From Antedon bifida (lineage: Eukaryota; Echinodermata; Crinoidea; Comatulida; Antedonidae): a DNA stretch of 64,000 nucleotides. Each line of letters begins with the position of its first letter. Position 1 is the stretch's first letter. Below are positions 49,101 through 61,700 of the stretch, piece after piece. The translations under genes and the position numbers were made by a program. The stretch spans positions 5,319,501-5,383,500 of the forward strand of contig OY727100.1 of assembly GCA_963402885.1 (NCBI GenBank). Reading direction: 5' to 3'. The notes below the pieces were generated by a model. That model did not search any database. It worked only from the letters and a program-made list of their open reading frames with translations, and was not told where the DNA came from.

Positions 49101-52100
49101 TTCAGTTGTTGGACTATCATGACCTAGTTAGGAATGTAATTTGTAAATTGTTGTTAAATAATTGTTTCTTTGATCCACAGCATTTGTTTAATTCGGCAAT
49201 TATTATTAAATTTAGATAAGATTCTAAATATTCAGAGATATCACCGATTATGTCATGCTGTTTTAGGTGATTGCCTATTATGCTTTTCAAGATTATTTAT
49301 TAGTCCATAAACTGGAAACCTTAGTTTTCTTTGTATTTAATACTAGATGGTGATTATCACACCATTTCACAAATTGGATAACTTGATCAAAATAACTTTG
49401 TACTTGGAATGTTGAACAAAAACCCAGTTATAACGGTATCATCATAATTATAACTGAATAATTTTTGTCGGAGGTTCTACAATCACTTGTGTAAAACGAG
49501 AAAAGAACTGGTGATAAGACGTTGTGTTCATTAACGCGTTGGAAAATACTGTTAGTTATTAACTGAAAAAAACAATGTCGCAAACCCTTTTTAACTCGTG
49601 ATTTTTTCCAGGGCGGTGGCGGTGTCTGTAAATCTGAAAAGTCATCAGCTGGAGATACTTGAGTCAAACTACTGCTTACAGATTCTTCTGAAATTTTTCT
49701 CTACAAATTCAAACAAATGAATATAAAAATAAAAAGATCATATTAAATGACTGTTTAAAAAAAAATATATTACAATTTAATCATTTTTCCTTTCTTTTAA
49801 ATTAAACATTTTGGTATTGGTTTGATACGTTAGGAAATTGAGAAATATATAACAAAATATGTTTTTTATGTAAACATTGAAATTCAATACTGAAATTAAT
49901 AATAAAAAGATATAAACACAAATAGTAAAAAAAAAGAATATAAAAATTAGTATTTAATAAGAAAAGAATTGAATATGTAATAAGAAAAGAATTGAAATAA
50001 GAGCAAGTAGTTAAGATTTGTTAAACTTACAACAGGAATTTTGTTTGGTATGGCATAGATGGGTTCATGGGCATGTTTAACTGGTGAAGTTGAATTCTTT
50101 CGTCTTTCTCCATCACTTTCTTGCTCTTCTTCATCCTCATCACTTATGTCACTTACAGAGGGTGTGTCTAATCTTGAACGACCTGATGTACCTGTGGACT
50201 GTCGTACTATTGGTATAGTTGAATAACTAGAAATAAAAATATTATACGAAGCAATGCTCTTAATTCAATTAAATTAACTTCATTTATTTTCCAGAAGACA
50301 TATAATACAATCAAAAATACAAACACTAAAAAAACTGACACCAGTCTGGCGGATTGTAGGAAAGTGACGAAGTACTCTCCTTCTGGTGGTGCAGACAAAA
50401 ACAACAAGTTAACAGCAAATGGCATTAAATAAGGCAGAGAAAAACTTATAGGAACCAAAAAGGCATAAATTAGTTACTTCAATTGGGAGGGTATCCCACA
50501 ACCTCAAACAGCTAGAGTCTATTTTAAAACTGTAACCCTTGCTTGTTTTTTTTAGCTTTTTCATATTTAGTAACACCCAATTGCAATTCATCTGAACTAT
50601 CTTCACTCTCAATCCCGAGGACAGTTCTTTTCAGAACTACATACTGTATGTGGTGTACCAAAAACTTTATATCAACATACTGATTTTTGCCATGTAAACT
50701 CCCATTAATATTATATTACACTCATCTGTTGGGTCAGTTAGGATTTGCAGTATCAGTTGGCAACTGATATTGATACTGGAAATTGAGGTAAATTGTCAAT
50801 AAATATAAACAGAATAAAAATTATAACATGATACATACACATACTTGATCATTATTCAAATGATATTACAAAGATAGCTCAACTGTAAAAAGACATTTCA
50901 ACTGGTTATTGCATCATTGCACTTATAAAATCAACAATAGCAAAATCGTAAAAAAATGCAATATTCATTTCAATGAAATACAATATTTACTGTCCAACTG
51001 TGTCATCCTCATCTTCTTCATCATCTTCTTTATCTTCGTAATCATACATACTGCTCCTAGCCATGCTATCATCCCTAGTCAAGTCACGATCCAAACCATT
51101 GTCGTTTGGAGGGGGTGTTCCAATCATTCGACTGATCATTGTTGAACCAATAATTGCAGTTGATAGGGCAGACGGTGGTCTTGATGTGCCTGCTACAGAG
51201 TACGGTCTTGATGTTGCTTCACGGGATGGACTTGGGGTTCTGGGTACAGCAACAAACATTGCCCCTGGAACCAGAGCAGCCCCAATCCTTGACTAAAGTA
51301 AACACGAGATTAAAAGAGATTAGCTATTGAAAAGGTCAAACCAGATAGCGCACCACTAGGTACTGTAAGCACCTTGTTACCTCTGCCAAGGAGGTTATGT
51401 TTTCACTCCTGTATGTTTGTGTGTTTGTATAAACAGCCACACATTTTATCTGAATCCAAACTTGGACACCACAGGCATAGGCTAGTTACTGCAAAGATTT
51501 TAAAAGTGGAACAATAGAATTGGAAAAATAGAGCTGAGCACTACATTAGGTCCTCTTGCACTAATTATACTTTGAAATATGAAACAAAATGCTTGACTGC
51601 CAAACACGCAGTTCTCCGTGTTGCGCGTTTTTTTACAAAATCTGGTAGATAGGTTAATTATTGGTATATACTATCAATATGGACACTATATTCGGTCTGG
51701 ACCATAAATATTTTACTATTTTGAAAGTAACTAATCTGGTTACGAATGACTGTCAAAACGGTACCTGTCGAAACATCAACATACCCCGCGCATCACAGTA
51801 GTGTGTAGAGCGATGGTTTGGCACATCGTTTATTGGCCGTGCTAGCTACACTGTAGGCCACCGAAGCATTACAAAGGTTTTTGTTGATTGGCATGTTTGT
51901 TTATTAATATTATCTGAATAAAAAATAATGGTGTTATTTTGAATATGAAGTCTTTAATTTCATTATTTATTATTGTATGTATATAATTGTTAATATATTA
52001 TTATATGTGTATAATTATTTTTTTCATTGGATTTAACATGGTGTCCTAAAATTCCCTGAAAACATTATGTTATTCTTGTTAGTGTTGGTTACGCTTCACT

Positions 52101-52784
52101 GCACAGCATTGTATGTTTGCATCGACCAAAGATGCCTTCCGTTTCGTGAAAAAGGCATAGGCCCATACCACTTTCACACCAAAACTCCCCGGTGCTTGTG
52201 ACCGTCCATTCAAAACATTTAGAAACTCCGGAGATACCCCATTCCGTTCAGCTGTTCAATCCCAATGCCAATAAAGACAATGTTTTGAACTTCAGAGTTG
52301 TTGGATTTTTGTTTTTTACCTTTCAAACCAAAAAAAACACCGGGGCATCAATGGTCAACTCCGCAGTTTTGCTTTTTGTGTGATAAGTAGTAAGCCTAGA
52401 GTAGGCCTTACATTACAGGGACAAAATAAATTCGGCCCACTAAATCCCTCTGTGCTGGGACGATTCGTCCCGGATTTCTGGCCTGGCACTACCGCGGCGT
52501 TAAGGCAAAAAGAGTAATGTGACACGTTTTAGCGGCGTCCGTCACATAGCAACGGACTAGCCTAGCTAGGTGGTGTATTAGTCTCTATGCCTAGCCCTCT
52601 AGCGGCCTACACACAGCAGAGACAGGTCGCGCCTAGCCTATAAAGCCTACACAAAACTCAATATATATATAATTGGTATGCTTTAGTTTAGTCATAGTTT
52701 TGGTGCTATACACCTACATAGGATACTATTACTTACAAACTTTGTTTTCTTCGCCTCCTTCTTGTTTTGTTTCTCACCAGCCAT
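40181..52784 (-). CDS. CEP89: Centrosomal protein of 89 kDa, complete
   Basis: Exons: 52784-52737, 51292-50991, 50226-50031, 49700-49586, 49123-49011, 48712-48631, 48398-48192, 47865-47725, 46878-46751, 45715-45468, 44549-44434, 43917-43737, 42119-41952, 41330-41189, 41087-40998, 40525-40181. All join in frame to 873 residues (human 783). The N-terminal Pro/Ser region carries AVPRTPSPS and PSALSTAIIGSTM, like vertebrate CEP89, and then acidic DEDEEEQ and EPIYAIPNK. From about residue 300 the protein is coiled coil, with the family blocks IHKLSIELSRYQAKYRS, WLNDTHYLSPLILAYEDR, EQAKLVLEENQLLMEQMDIQ and YHREIRHLQQLLKDKQLALD. Family knowledge: CEP89 is a centriolar distal-appendage protein needed for ciliogenesis. 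Introns hold several reverse transcriptase relics and one large foldback. Head to head with SPDL1. Confidence 0.94.
41498..41640 (+). repeat. tRNA-derived SINE candidate
   Basis: GGCATGGGTTCAAGCC gives a B-box. It is followed by CTTAGGCAAGATGCTTTATC and TTCGGATGGGACATAAAGCC, a body arrangement frequent in invertebrate SINEs. The TTAGGCAAGA(T/C) block recurs in 58372-58600. Confidence 0.6.
42267..42473. repeat. Nearly perfect 207-bp foldback (long inverted repeat)
   Basis: Arms 42267-42363 and 42371-42473 pair almost completely around a 7-nt loop (TAGCGTT). They differ only by a one-base and a five-base indel. The stem contains GTTTCGAAACGTACTGTAAG and its complement. It lies in CEP89 intron 12. 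Confidence 0.93.
45052..45215 (+). mobile_element. Reverse transcriptase fragment (domain with GVPQGC)
   Basis: The plus-strand frame reads WVLNFLSNRSQHVKLGN then STGVPQGCVPLFYFLY, the LINE RT segment between the first catalytic aspartates and the xADD box. No longer frame survives. Confidence 0.65.
45900..46530 (-). mobile_element. Degenerate LINE reverse transcriptase with FADDT catalytic box
   Basis: Minus-strand pieces, in order: RKAFNTIDHIILLKK, YYGVRG, ASILFADDTKIFLSHKN and NTKFLGVYFDD. They follow RT motif order but are split by frame breaks. Inserted in CEP89 intron 9. Confidence 0.7.
47560..47727 (-). repeat. 42-bp tandem repeat, four copies, each carrying the CEP89 exon 8 splice donor
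   Basis: Units start at 47560, 47602, 47644 and 47686; only the first differs, by one base. On the minus strand each contains ATGGTAAGTATACC; the genuine exon 8 donor is the copy at 47724. The unit is a multiple of three but has an in-frame TAA after 13 codons, so use of a later copy would truncate the protein. Confidence 0.95.
49180..49560 (-). mobile_element. Degenerate reverse transcriptase fragment in CEP89 intron 4
   Basis: The minus strand gives NVLSPVLFSFYTSDC, then a damaged xDDT box (DDTVITG), then NHHLVLNTKKTK, in the order of LINE RT motifs. It begins immediately after the exon 4 donor at 49585. Confidence 0.65.
50240..50620 (-). mobile_element. Reverse transcriptase C-terminal fragment in CEP89 intron 2
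   Basis: Minus-strand YSFKIDSSCLRLWDTLPIEV matches the terminal WNxLPxxI-type motif of LINE RT proteins. Stops follow. It was probably inserted separately from the other pieces. Confidence 0.5.
51376..51700 (+). repeat. Interspersed repeat beginning CTCTGCCAAGGAGGTTATG
   Basis: The palindrome-containing word CCTCTGCCAAGGAGG followed by TTATGTTTTCAC is one I associate with a repeat common in marine animal genomes; this is memory, not a search. Right boundary uncertain. It lies in CEP89 intron 1. Confidence 0.4.
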
Positions 52785-53029
52785 TTTAAAAATAAAAACA
52801 AAACGCCACCTACATTCACTACTACTCTGCAGTTTGGCGGGTTATTCTGATTTGAATCTGATCGATTTGGTGTTGTCTCCCGCGTTATTAAAGCAATGAT
52901 TGATAGCGTAGGCCACCGGTACCGGTAGTAGCCAGTAGAAAACGGCACCTGATCCGTATTAAATACTTTAGCCTAGGCCTACCTAGTCCAAAGTCGAAAC
53001 TAAACAGGCGATAATTAAAGGAGTTAATT

Positions 53030-53215
53030 GAAGGTAGGCCTAGCCTACTAGAGGGCCTAGCTAGGCCCTAGTCTAGAGCTAGGCCTAGCTAGCCCTAGCC
53101 TACTAGGCCTAGCCTAGGCTAGTACTACTCAGACTGTACGATATATACTAGTATAGGCTAGATAGAGGCCGTACTATAGAAATAGGCCTAGCCTAGGCTA
53201 GGCCTAATAATATAA
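53030..53215. repeat. CTAGGCC/TAGGCC palindromic tract, second copy
   Basis: About 185 bp dominated by TAGGCCTAG, CCTAGG and CTAGCC words, as at 9680-10200. It lies about 250 bp upstream of the CEP89 ATG. Confidence 0.85.
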
Positions 53216-53309
53216 GAATCCGGGACGATTCGGCCCTAACTAACTAAGACGATTCGGCCCGGGACGATTCGACCCACTTTTGTGCCGAAACATTCCACAA
53301 AGGTATGGT

Positions 53310-55004
53310 AAAATTGCATTACGTCATAATCAGCCAGTGGGGTGGTGGTACATGTGTGACGTAATCGTGTAAGGACTTTGTTGGATTTGTTTTTATATCG
53401 CGAAAACAGTGATCAACCGCTTAACATTTTCTTTATGCTTCATTTTCATTCATATTGAAAAGTCAAAACATGTTGATTTTAATTCTAGAAGGGTCAGTTT
53501 AATTTAACTGAAAACAACCAAAAACAACTGAAACAAAATAAACAAATACCGAAAACAAATTTGTATAATATTTTTTTCTAATGTCGCCCTGTAATAATAT
53601 AATAATAATTTATTTGGAAGCTACACCTTTTGAAACAGTGGCACACTTCTTGAATGAAGGTGCGTCCATAATACAGTAAGTATAATAAAAGTTTAAAAAA
53701 AAAAATGATTTAACAATAGGCCTATTTACAGTACAATAAATTATGTACAAGATTAAAAGAACTGTTTTCATTGTTGGTTTCCCTTCTCTTTTTCCATGCC
53801 CGTTTGGTGAAACCTTTACAAAATCTACCGGATGCAACTCCAATATTAATTATAGGAAGGTCAAGTACAGGTGAACCAACAACATACATTCATTTTTGGT
53901 CTATTGTTCCATTATTAAATTGGTTCCAAAAGTCAATTGCATTCGCTAGATTTTGCTCGAGTATTGCCAATTCCTCTTCCTCCTTCCTAAATCTAATGGC
54001 TCAAGTAAATATTTTTCTAGGCAGGGTGTTTCTTTAATAATTTAATAGTCTAATTTATGAGAAGATTTTTAACCTAACATTTCGTTTTCGTCACTGAAAA
54101 GGATACAAACGTTATTTTATAATAACTCGACTACGGTAATTTTACTGAATAGATTTTATTGTGAATCCTTTATCGTGAGCTTGTTTTAAGTATACTTTAT
54201 AGTCCCTAATATTATCAATATTCTTAAAATATCATTTTTTTATTATTTTCTTTGAAAATCTATAATTAACGTATTCACAATTAATGTGAGGAGTACATGC
54301 GTTGGTTTCTGGATCAAAAATCGAAAGACTGTTTTAAATGAGGCCTACTACGTACTATAACAATGCTAAACCTATAGCCTCATTGTATAAGTTTGTGTAG
54401 TGAAAGCGGTGCCATACTGGAGCCAGCTGCATGTGTGCGCTGATTTCTATGACTCAGCCCTGGTGCTACTGTCTAAATCATAGTATTTGAGGGCCCTTTA
54501 TTGTCCGCATTTGCTTGTTGTTTATGGTCACCATCTGTAAACAAAGTTTAATACAAAAAATATAGGCCTAAATAGGCCATTTGGAATAAAAATAAAGCCC
54601 TCATACCGTATATAGTAACTATGGACGAATAAACGAGATGCAACACAATTTTCAACATTGAATTCCTTTACTTCTAATTTGGCTATCAACATATCGGATT
54701 ATAATACTACTGTATGTTGTATAACGAAATAATATTTGAGATTTAGTGCATGTTTTAAATGCTTTATGTAACGTCCACCAACCACATGAACTTGCTCTAT
54801 TAATACAGCATCGATGTTGTCAACATTGCTATAGGTCTATCCCCGGGGCTGAGTTACAGAATCAATGTACACATCCATGCAGCCTGGTGCCGCCGATAGG
54901 CATTCTCTACAGAGGCGATATGAAAAAAAAAGTAGAAAGTCCTTATACGATGACGTCACACACGTTCCAGCACCCCATTAGCTGATTATGACGTAATGCA
55001 ATTT
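53310..55004. mobile_element. 1.7-kb segment with about 90-bp inverted terminal repeats
   Basis: The left end AAATTGCATTACGTCATAAT continues CAGC...GGGGTG...GTGTGACGTAATCGT...AAGGACTT. The right end is its reverse complement with scattered mismatches (ATTATGACGTAATGCAATTT at the outer edge). The interior has only damaged open frames, including a minus-strand stretch KEEEELAILEQNLANAIDFW near 53930-54000 that I do not recognise. No transposase signature is seen. Confidence 0.65.
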
Positions 55005-55019
55005 TTCTTTAGCAAACGG

Positions 55020-55039
55020 AAGATACGGTACCGTATCTT
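55020..55039. repeat. Perfect 20-bp palindrome
   Basis: AAGATACGGTACCGTATCTT is fully self-complementary. It lies just outside the right end of the 1.7-kb inverted-terminus segment, upstream of SPDL1. Confidence 0.9.
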
Positions 55040-55084
55040 TTGTCACAGCGTTAATTTTTTTTGGTATTTATCAAGCTTTTATAG

Positions 55085-55215
55085 GTGTTTAACAATCCAT
55101 ATTTTATTGATATTGACAATGTTGATATAGTATATAAATTAAAAATAATATACTTAAAAAATATAATTTTATATTAAATTTATTACTTCGAAAACTTAGT
55201 TTACATCGTTCGCAC
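55085..55215 (+). repeat. Dispersed AT-rich repeat, second copy
   Basis: Matches 12403-12560 in ATTTTATTGATATTG, AATGTTGATATA, ACTTCGAAAAC and GTTTACATCG. Both copies lie near the 5' end of a gene. Confidence 0.5.
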
Positions 55216-55713
55216 AATTTGGGCCAGATCGTCTTATTTGTTGGGATCGTCTCTTGTCTCTTTCGTCTTAGAACCTTGTGTGGGCCTGATTTTCTCTGAC
55301 ACTTTGGCCCGACTGTCTTACAATGGGCTGATTGTCCACATGGTCAAGATCAAGAAAAGTGAAAATATTGCCTTTAATAGATTAGTCTTTCTTCATATTT
55401 AACATGATTTAGAGAGACATCTACATACTTTGTTATGACACAAAATGTAAATTATATGAGAGACTATATGAGATACACTTATTTTGGAATTGACCCTATA
55501 TACCAATTTTCAGCTTAGTATCTTAATTTAACTACAAAACGCAAAATTCTCAATTACTCAAATTATGTGATTTCTGAATTCAATATGCCAAATTTTCAAA
55601 TCAACTTGGAGTTACTAAAACTTATGTACCCTTAAAAAAATCCAGATGTGACCATACCAGGATTGGTTGATTTGACATGGACTGACCCATAATGTTGTAT
55701 TTTGTCTAGAAAA

Positions 55714-58700
55714 ATGAATCTGGAAGAACAAGTAACAAGGCTGCAGCAAGAGCTTGATCAAAAGTCTAAAGATGTAGAGCGTGCAGCAGAGATTGGCAAT
55801 GCGTTATTGGAACAAAACAAGGACTTGGAAGAAGAATTAGAAAAGCTATCCGAAACACATTGTAATGCAATTGAAGTAAGTTGTTTTTTTGCAATGAAAT
55901 CACAGTTTATCTTGCCTACGTAGTATTGAATTTGTTAAAATTCCTTTAATAAGGAAACCAAAATATATTGCTAAGCCAACAATTAATAAGTTAGTGAACT
56001 AGTGTATATCCCATAATGTATACGTTTTACAATAGACTAAGCTTTACAATTTCTGCAAACTATGTAATTTGATGTTTGAGGTGGTGTTGACTTTCAGCCT
56101 CATCAGTATGCTAATTATTATATTATAATTATTTGTTATTTAGGAATTGGAACAACAAAAATACAACTTACAGCTAAAGTTAGATGGCAAAGAGAAGTTA
56201 GATGGTTTCTATACACTAGAAATAGAAGCCATGAAAAATCAACTTGAGAAAGAATATTTGAGAAAAGAAGGTTTATTGAAGAGCAATTTTCAAAAAGACA
56301 TCAACAAGATGGAGAAGAAAAATAAAGGGCTTCTTTCGGATCTGGAAAGAACTTCAGTAGTTGAAATTCAATTGAAAGAAAAGGTAAAATAGACTCTCAA
56401 TCAACAAAAGCTTGATTTAAGATATCAACAATTTGTTTAGAATTTTCAAAAAATCATGCATATGCGGTGGTATTTAATAGAATAATATACAAGTTTCTTG
56501 CACAATTTATATACTGTATGTATAAATATACATTAACAGGCACAGAATAAATTTATAAAACCACCATACTGAAAATTAATTAATTTGAAACGATAAAGTT
56601 GAGGAAATGGGAATTAGCATCGTAACAGAAAAGTATTCAGATTTGCTTAACTAACGATTTCGTTTCTTTGGGCGAACATCTGGTATACAGGAGTAAATTT
56701 GATTGGTTATAGGTCAAAATCGTTGATGCATGACTTTCGTATCGTAAGCGGAATTCACTAATCTTGTACCTTGAGTTGTCATAACGAGTAGAGTAGTGTC
56801 GTATGAGGTGGCTTCCACTAATCTTTTCCTGGTTCAGACCTATGGAGTTGTACGCCACGTACAATACGAAAGCATAACTCCGTAGGTCTGAACAGGCCCT
56901 AAGCTAATTCAAATAGATAACAATGTACAGTATATCAATACTGTGGATCACCTTTAATAATTATTTTAAACTCTACTTTTTAACTTAAATAATATTATGA
57001 ACAAATTATACATGTTGAGACTATCCCTATGAAATATGTTCATTATGATAATGCATGCATAGTTTATTACAGTGCATGTTTACATGGTTTTTGTTATCAT
57101 GCAGATTGAGGAGTTGAAGAAACTAAGTGAGTCCCAACGAGTGTTTCAATCGCAATTATTGTCAACCTCTGCAACAGAAGAAACAATTGACTTCCATGCC
57201 ATCATTGCAGACATGGAACAAGAAAAGGTGAAAAGTTCAATTCACAATACAAAACATACCTACTTAACTTATTAATTCAAGAGACATTATTACTTCAATA
57301 TCAGCCATTAGGCAAGTAATGTGTAAAAGTAGAACATGCATGTTAGGGCCATGAGTAGCACAGTCAACTCTTCCGATACTAGACACCCTTTGGCAGCCTG
57401 CCTAATATGTCTGCTTTTCCAGAAATTATTATATTCCGTATTGTGTTTTTGATGGTAAAATATAAGTTGCAATCTTTTAAACCCCAGCAAACGTTTTGTT
57501 TTGGAAGAGTTTTTGGTTTTCAGAGAGCCTGGTGGTGAAAGAGTCAACTGTACTTTTACTTTTATAATTAATTTCCATTTTTATCCTAAACTAGATAAGT
57601 TCACTTTGTACTCTTCATTACAGGCACACTTACGTATTGAGTTGAAAGATAAAAAAGATGAAACTGTGCGATTGATAGCAAGTAAAGAAGCCATAGAGCA
57701 GCAGGTGGAAGAACTAAATGATGAGTTAATGCAAAAAGAAAGAGAATCAATTTCTTATTTTAATGCACTTGAGGTAAGTTAGTTTGAGATTACAGTAAAT
57801 AGTAATTTATTAAACAAATATTTACTGGGCTGAGGGCCATGATAAAATATAAAGCTCTCTGTGATCTGGAGAGTAGACTATAGTATTACTGTATCCCAAG
57901 ATGAAGTCGATGGATATAGTATTTCTCCAGATCACAGAGGGCTATATTTTTTACTGGACCCCTATGAAAGCCCAGTTTTACATACCGAACCACGCAATTC
58001 GGCTGTAAGCTAGGCCGAAGCAAACGCATAACATGGACTTGGAGTAGTAATTTATTCATCTTTTAGTTAAATTATGCTATGGCATTCAATTTGATGCTAT
58101 TAGTATCATTGGTAATGAATTGAGGCATGAATGTGTATCTTATGGAGTTTCCACGGTTTTCACTAAAATGTTATCGTACAAATCCATTAAGAAATTATTT
58201 TGTGTTAGTCTTGCCATTCTAGCCAATTACAAAATGGCGATTAGGGAACTAATTTGGCAAAATCAAAGAAAAGAATAATAAAACATAAAATAATTGAAAA
58301 CAGCATGCACACCTCGAACTTCGATTCCTTTTTGTTTCCACCTGGAATTTGGCGCAGTGTTTTTGATGTTGAATTAATGATCGTAAGATCATGGGTTCAA
58401 ATCCAACGGTTGTCAGATCGCTTGTATTCTTAGGCAAGACACTTTACTTACGTTAGACTCTTTCCACCCAGGTGTACAAATGGGTACCTGGTAAGGTCAA
58501 GACACAACTTTGCGCTGATTACTAGATGCATTGTGGGACTATGTTTCCATAAATGTTTGATAATAAAAATTAACGGTGCTTTATAAATCCATGGGATATT
58601 ATTAATCTACAGTACTGCACATGTTCACATCTGTGATTACAAAGTGTTCTATATATTTTTTAACACTATTATTATTAGTTTGTTATTGTTTGTAGTATTT

Positions 58701-61700
58701 AGAGGACTACTTTACATTTCATGATTCTTACATTGTTAATTTTATTCTATGATATATAATTATATAGAAATGTCGTGAGAATGTGGTAGACTTGCAGCTA
58801 CAACTTGATAACATTCAATTAGACACTTTAAACACCAAACAGAAAGGAAATTCATTATTTGGAGAGGTGAGTTTTTTTTGTTGATCTGATCATACTTGAT
58901 CTGTCCAGATACTGTATTACCTGAACATTAGTGCCATTATGTAAAATTGTAATTAGGATATGTATATAGATAGCAAATTCATACAACAGTTTATGATAAA
59001 TTTAATATACAGTATTTATGCATGTTCGGATAATACTGTAGTTGATCCATAGAAATCAGTTATATTACATATGATGTATACAAATCAATAACATGCACCA
59101 GTAATACTATAGATATGATTAGAAAATAAAAATACTATACTTTAAATAGTGATTTAAGCGTATATTAGTTTTTGGCATATATTACTCTGAGTTAATTGAA
59201 CAAAATATATATCTATTCTCTGTTTGGGTTACTTGCAATCTACAACGCACCACAAGAACAATAAAATATGAATTTTTCATTATAGATTACTGTATTTGTT
59301 TGAATGATGCTGAAAATGTTTTTTACAAGGTACTAATTATTATTTCATGTAAATATTTCTTTATAATTTTTTTATGGAAAAACATTACCATTTTTTTTAA
59401 AGGTTGAAGATAAACGTAAAGAAATAGAAAGAAAATACATCAGTATGAAAGTTAAATATGAGGCAATTAATACACAATTAAAGATAAAGAATCAGCAAAT
59501 AAATAAAATGAAGGTAAATAATTTTTTCTGCTATTTCTAATATTTTTAAAAACTAGAAAAAGTCTGATTTGATATGGTATGGACTATTTACTAACTGTAG
59601 ACATTAGCCTGTACTTTGTGAGCCTTGGTATCTTATCCCTTAAAGATGTATTGTCCCCCAAAAACATGAAAAAAATGAAGAGTAATTAAATCAGACTTTG
59701 AATAGGTTATTTCGTAGTTTTAATAAAGTTAATCCCTTCCTTTAAAAAAAGAATAAGTTTTCTCATATAAAATGAAGTAATAAATGGTCAAATCCAACCA
59801 AAAACCAATTGGCTGGCAGTTACAATTACAGTTTTTTCAGGTAAATACATTTTTTTCGATTTAATTTTTGTTTATAAAGTGGATAACTTTGTGACATTAA
59901 AATGGCATATTCAAAAAAAAATTAAAAACATTATTTTTTCAGAGGGATCATAAATCTTTAATAAAGAAAGATTGATAAAGCAAGACAAATATGATCAGGA
60001 CAAGAGTTGGCAACTGTAGTTATCTTAATGAAAAAACCCAACAAAAAATGTATACAGTTTCTATTTCCTGAAACGTGGTGTCTACGCACAGGCTAAGAAA
60101 AAGGCCAACAATTTTCTTGCGCCAAATCAATTTTTTTTTAAGCAAAATAAAAAATATGTAATTTAGTTAATTTAAAATTCAAATGGTTTTTCAATTATGC
60201 CGAATAGCACTGTGAATCAAGCATTTTCCCAACACTTTAAATCATGTGTATTTAGTACATCGCTGATGATTACATCATCACTCACATGATTTTGAATACG
60301 TGATTATTAATTTAGTGATTTAACTAAATGAAAATATTTTGACTACACAGTGGTCGAAGCATGTGTTTAATAGGTTTGTAAATAGTCAACATCTGAGGTC
60401 CTCCTGAGTGATAGGTTTTTAGTAACTGTTTACCAGGCCTATATTTGGAATAGAATTACACACAACACAACACATCACAACAAAAATTACTGATTTACAG
60501 CAATGGGCAAAGGATTCATCAAGCACCTTTATTGTGTACTGTGGGATAGGCCTTCAAAATGTATAATAGATAATTTGCTTTTGCCAAATGAGACTCAGCC
60601 AACAGCTAGTGCGTGTATGGTATAGAAACCTAAACAGACTTCTCTCAGAAATGTAATCGTATGCTTGTAGAAAAGTGTCCTTATCCGTAGTTGGGAACAA
60701 TGAATGAGATTGTTAAATTTTAAATAGTTTCATAGATACCTTCCTCTCTATTCATAGTGTTACCATGTTTAGGAATGCATTTATGACTTCTCATATATTT
60801 GATTACAGTATAAGTAATAACATGTTTTAAATAAACATATATGTAGATCAATCTTTACTAACTGAAATAATAATAATATGAAAATATAATTTTAAATTGA
60901 AAGTTCATGATTTATCAAATCAACTTGATTACAGTTTCAGATAGCCACATTATTTCAAATGAGTTCTTCAAGAGCAGATTCAAGTCACATGGAACACTTA
61001 AGAGAACAGTTAAATCAAAGTCAACACGAAGTGAGAACTTTAACGGATAGGTTAAACAAGTATGAAAAAAATCAGGTAAAACTAGATTTTTATTCATCAA
61101 ATAGGGTGAGTTCGACTTTCCAAGCAAATGCAACGGGGACATACATTAGAATATGAGTGCAAAAAGTTTATTTTGTCATCATATGATCTAAGTGCCTGTT
61201 TCTGTTAGGAAAAATCCAAAAGAACGGTTTTATTGGAAACTGGTTTTTCATGTTGCAGCCTAATTTTTACTCAAACTAAAACTTCTTCTTTGATGGTCAT
61301 TGTGGTTGCTTGTAAAATGTCATTATTATCCACACAGAGTAGTCAGATGTTCGCACCATTCAGTGACCACCTAAGGTCAAGTTGAGACTGTGATTGCGTT
61401 GCAGGAACCGTTTTAAAAACCAGTTTTTTGACAATTGAGGTGGTGGTGTTTTTCAAACCGTATTAAAATTGGTTTTTTTTTTTGTGTTTTTTGGAAGGGA
61501 CCCATTTCTGTTCGCAACAAAATACAGTTCTTCCAAAAACCGTACTCATTGGTCAATAGAAACAGACCCTTGTAAAGGAAATATTTTATAGTGCTGAATT
61601 TGTGTCGTATTTAGTATCACAAATTTTGTGTCTAAAATAATGTGTTCGAAATGGCACCCTTGATATGAAGGTGTATTTTGGTTTTTATTTATCAATCATA

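Larger units (their letters stand above)
52785..55709. promoter_or_regulatory. Head-to-head intergenic region between CEP89 and SPDL1
   Basis: The start codons (52784 minus, 55714 plus) diverge across about 2.9 kb. An untranslated first exon of SPDL1 is expected here, because the ATG exon starts at an AG acceptor at 55709, but it was not located. The region also holds the CTAGGCC tract, the inverted-terminus segment 53310-55004 and a 20-bp palindrome at 55020. Confidence 0.5.

Noticed and set aside
53830-54037. Minus-strand open stretch KEEEELAILEQNLANAIDFW as a gene
   Set aside because: Interrupted by stops, no splice partners found and no recognised family; noted only as part of the inverted-terminus segment.
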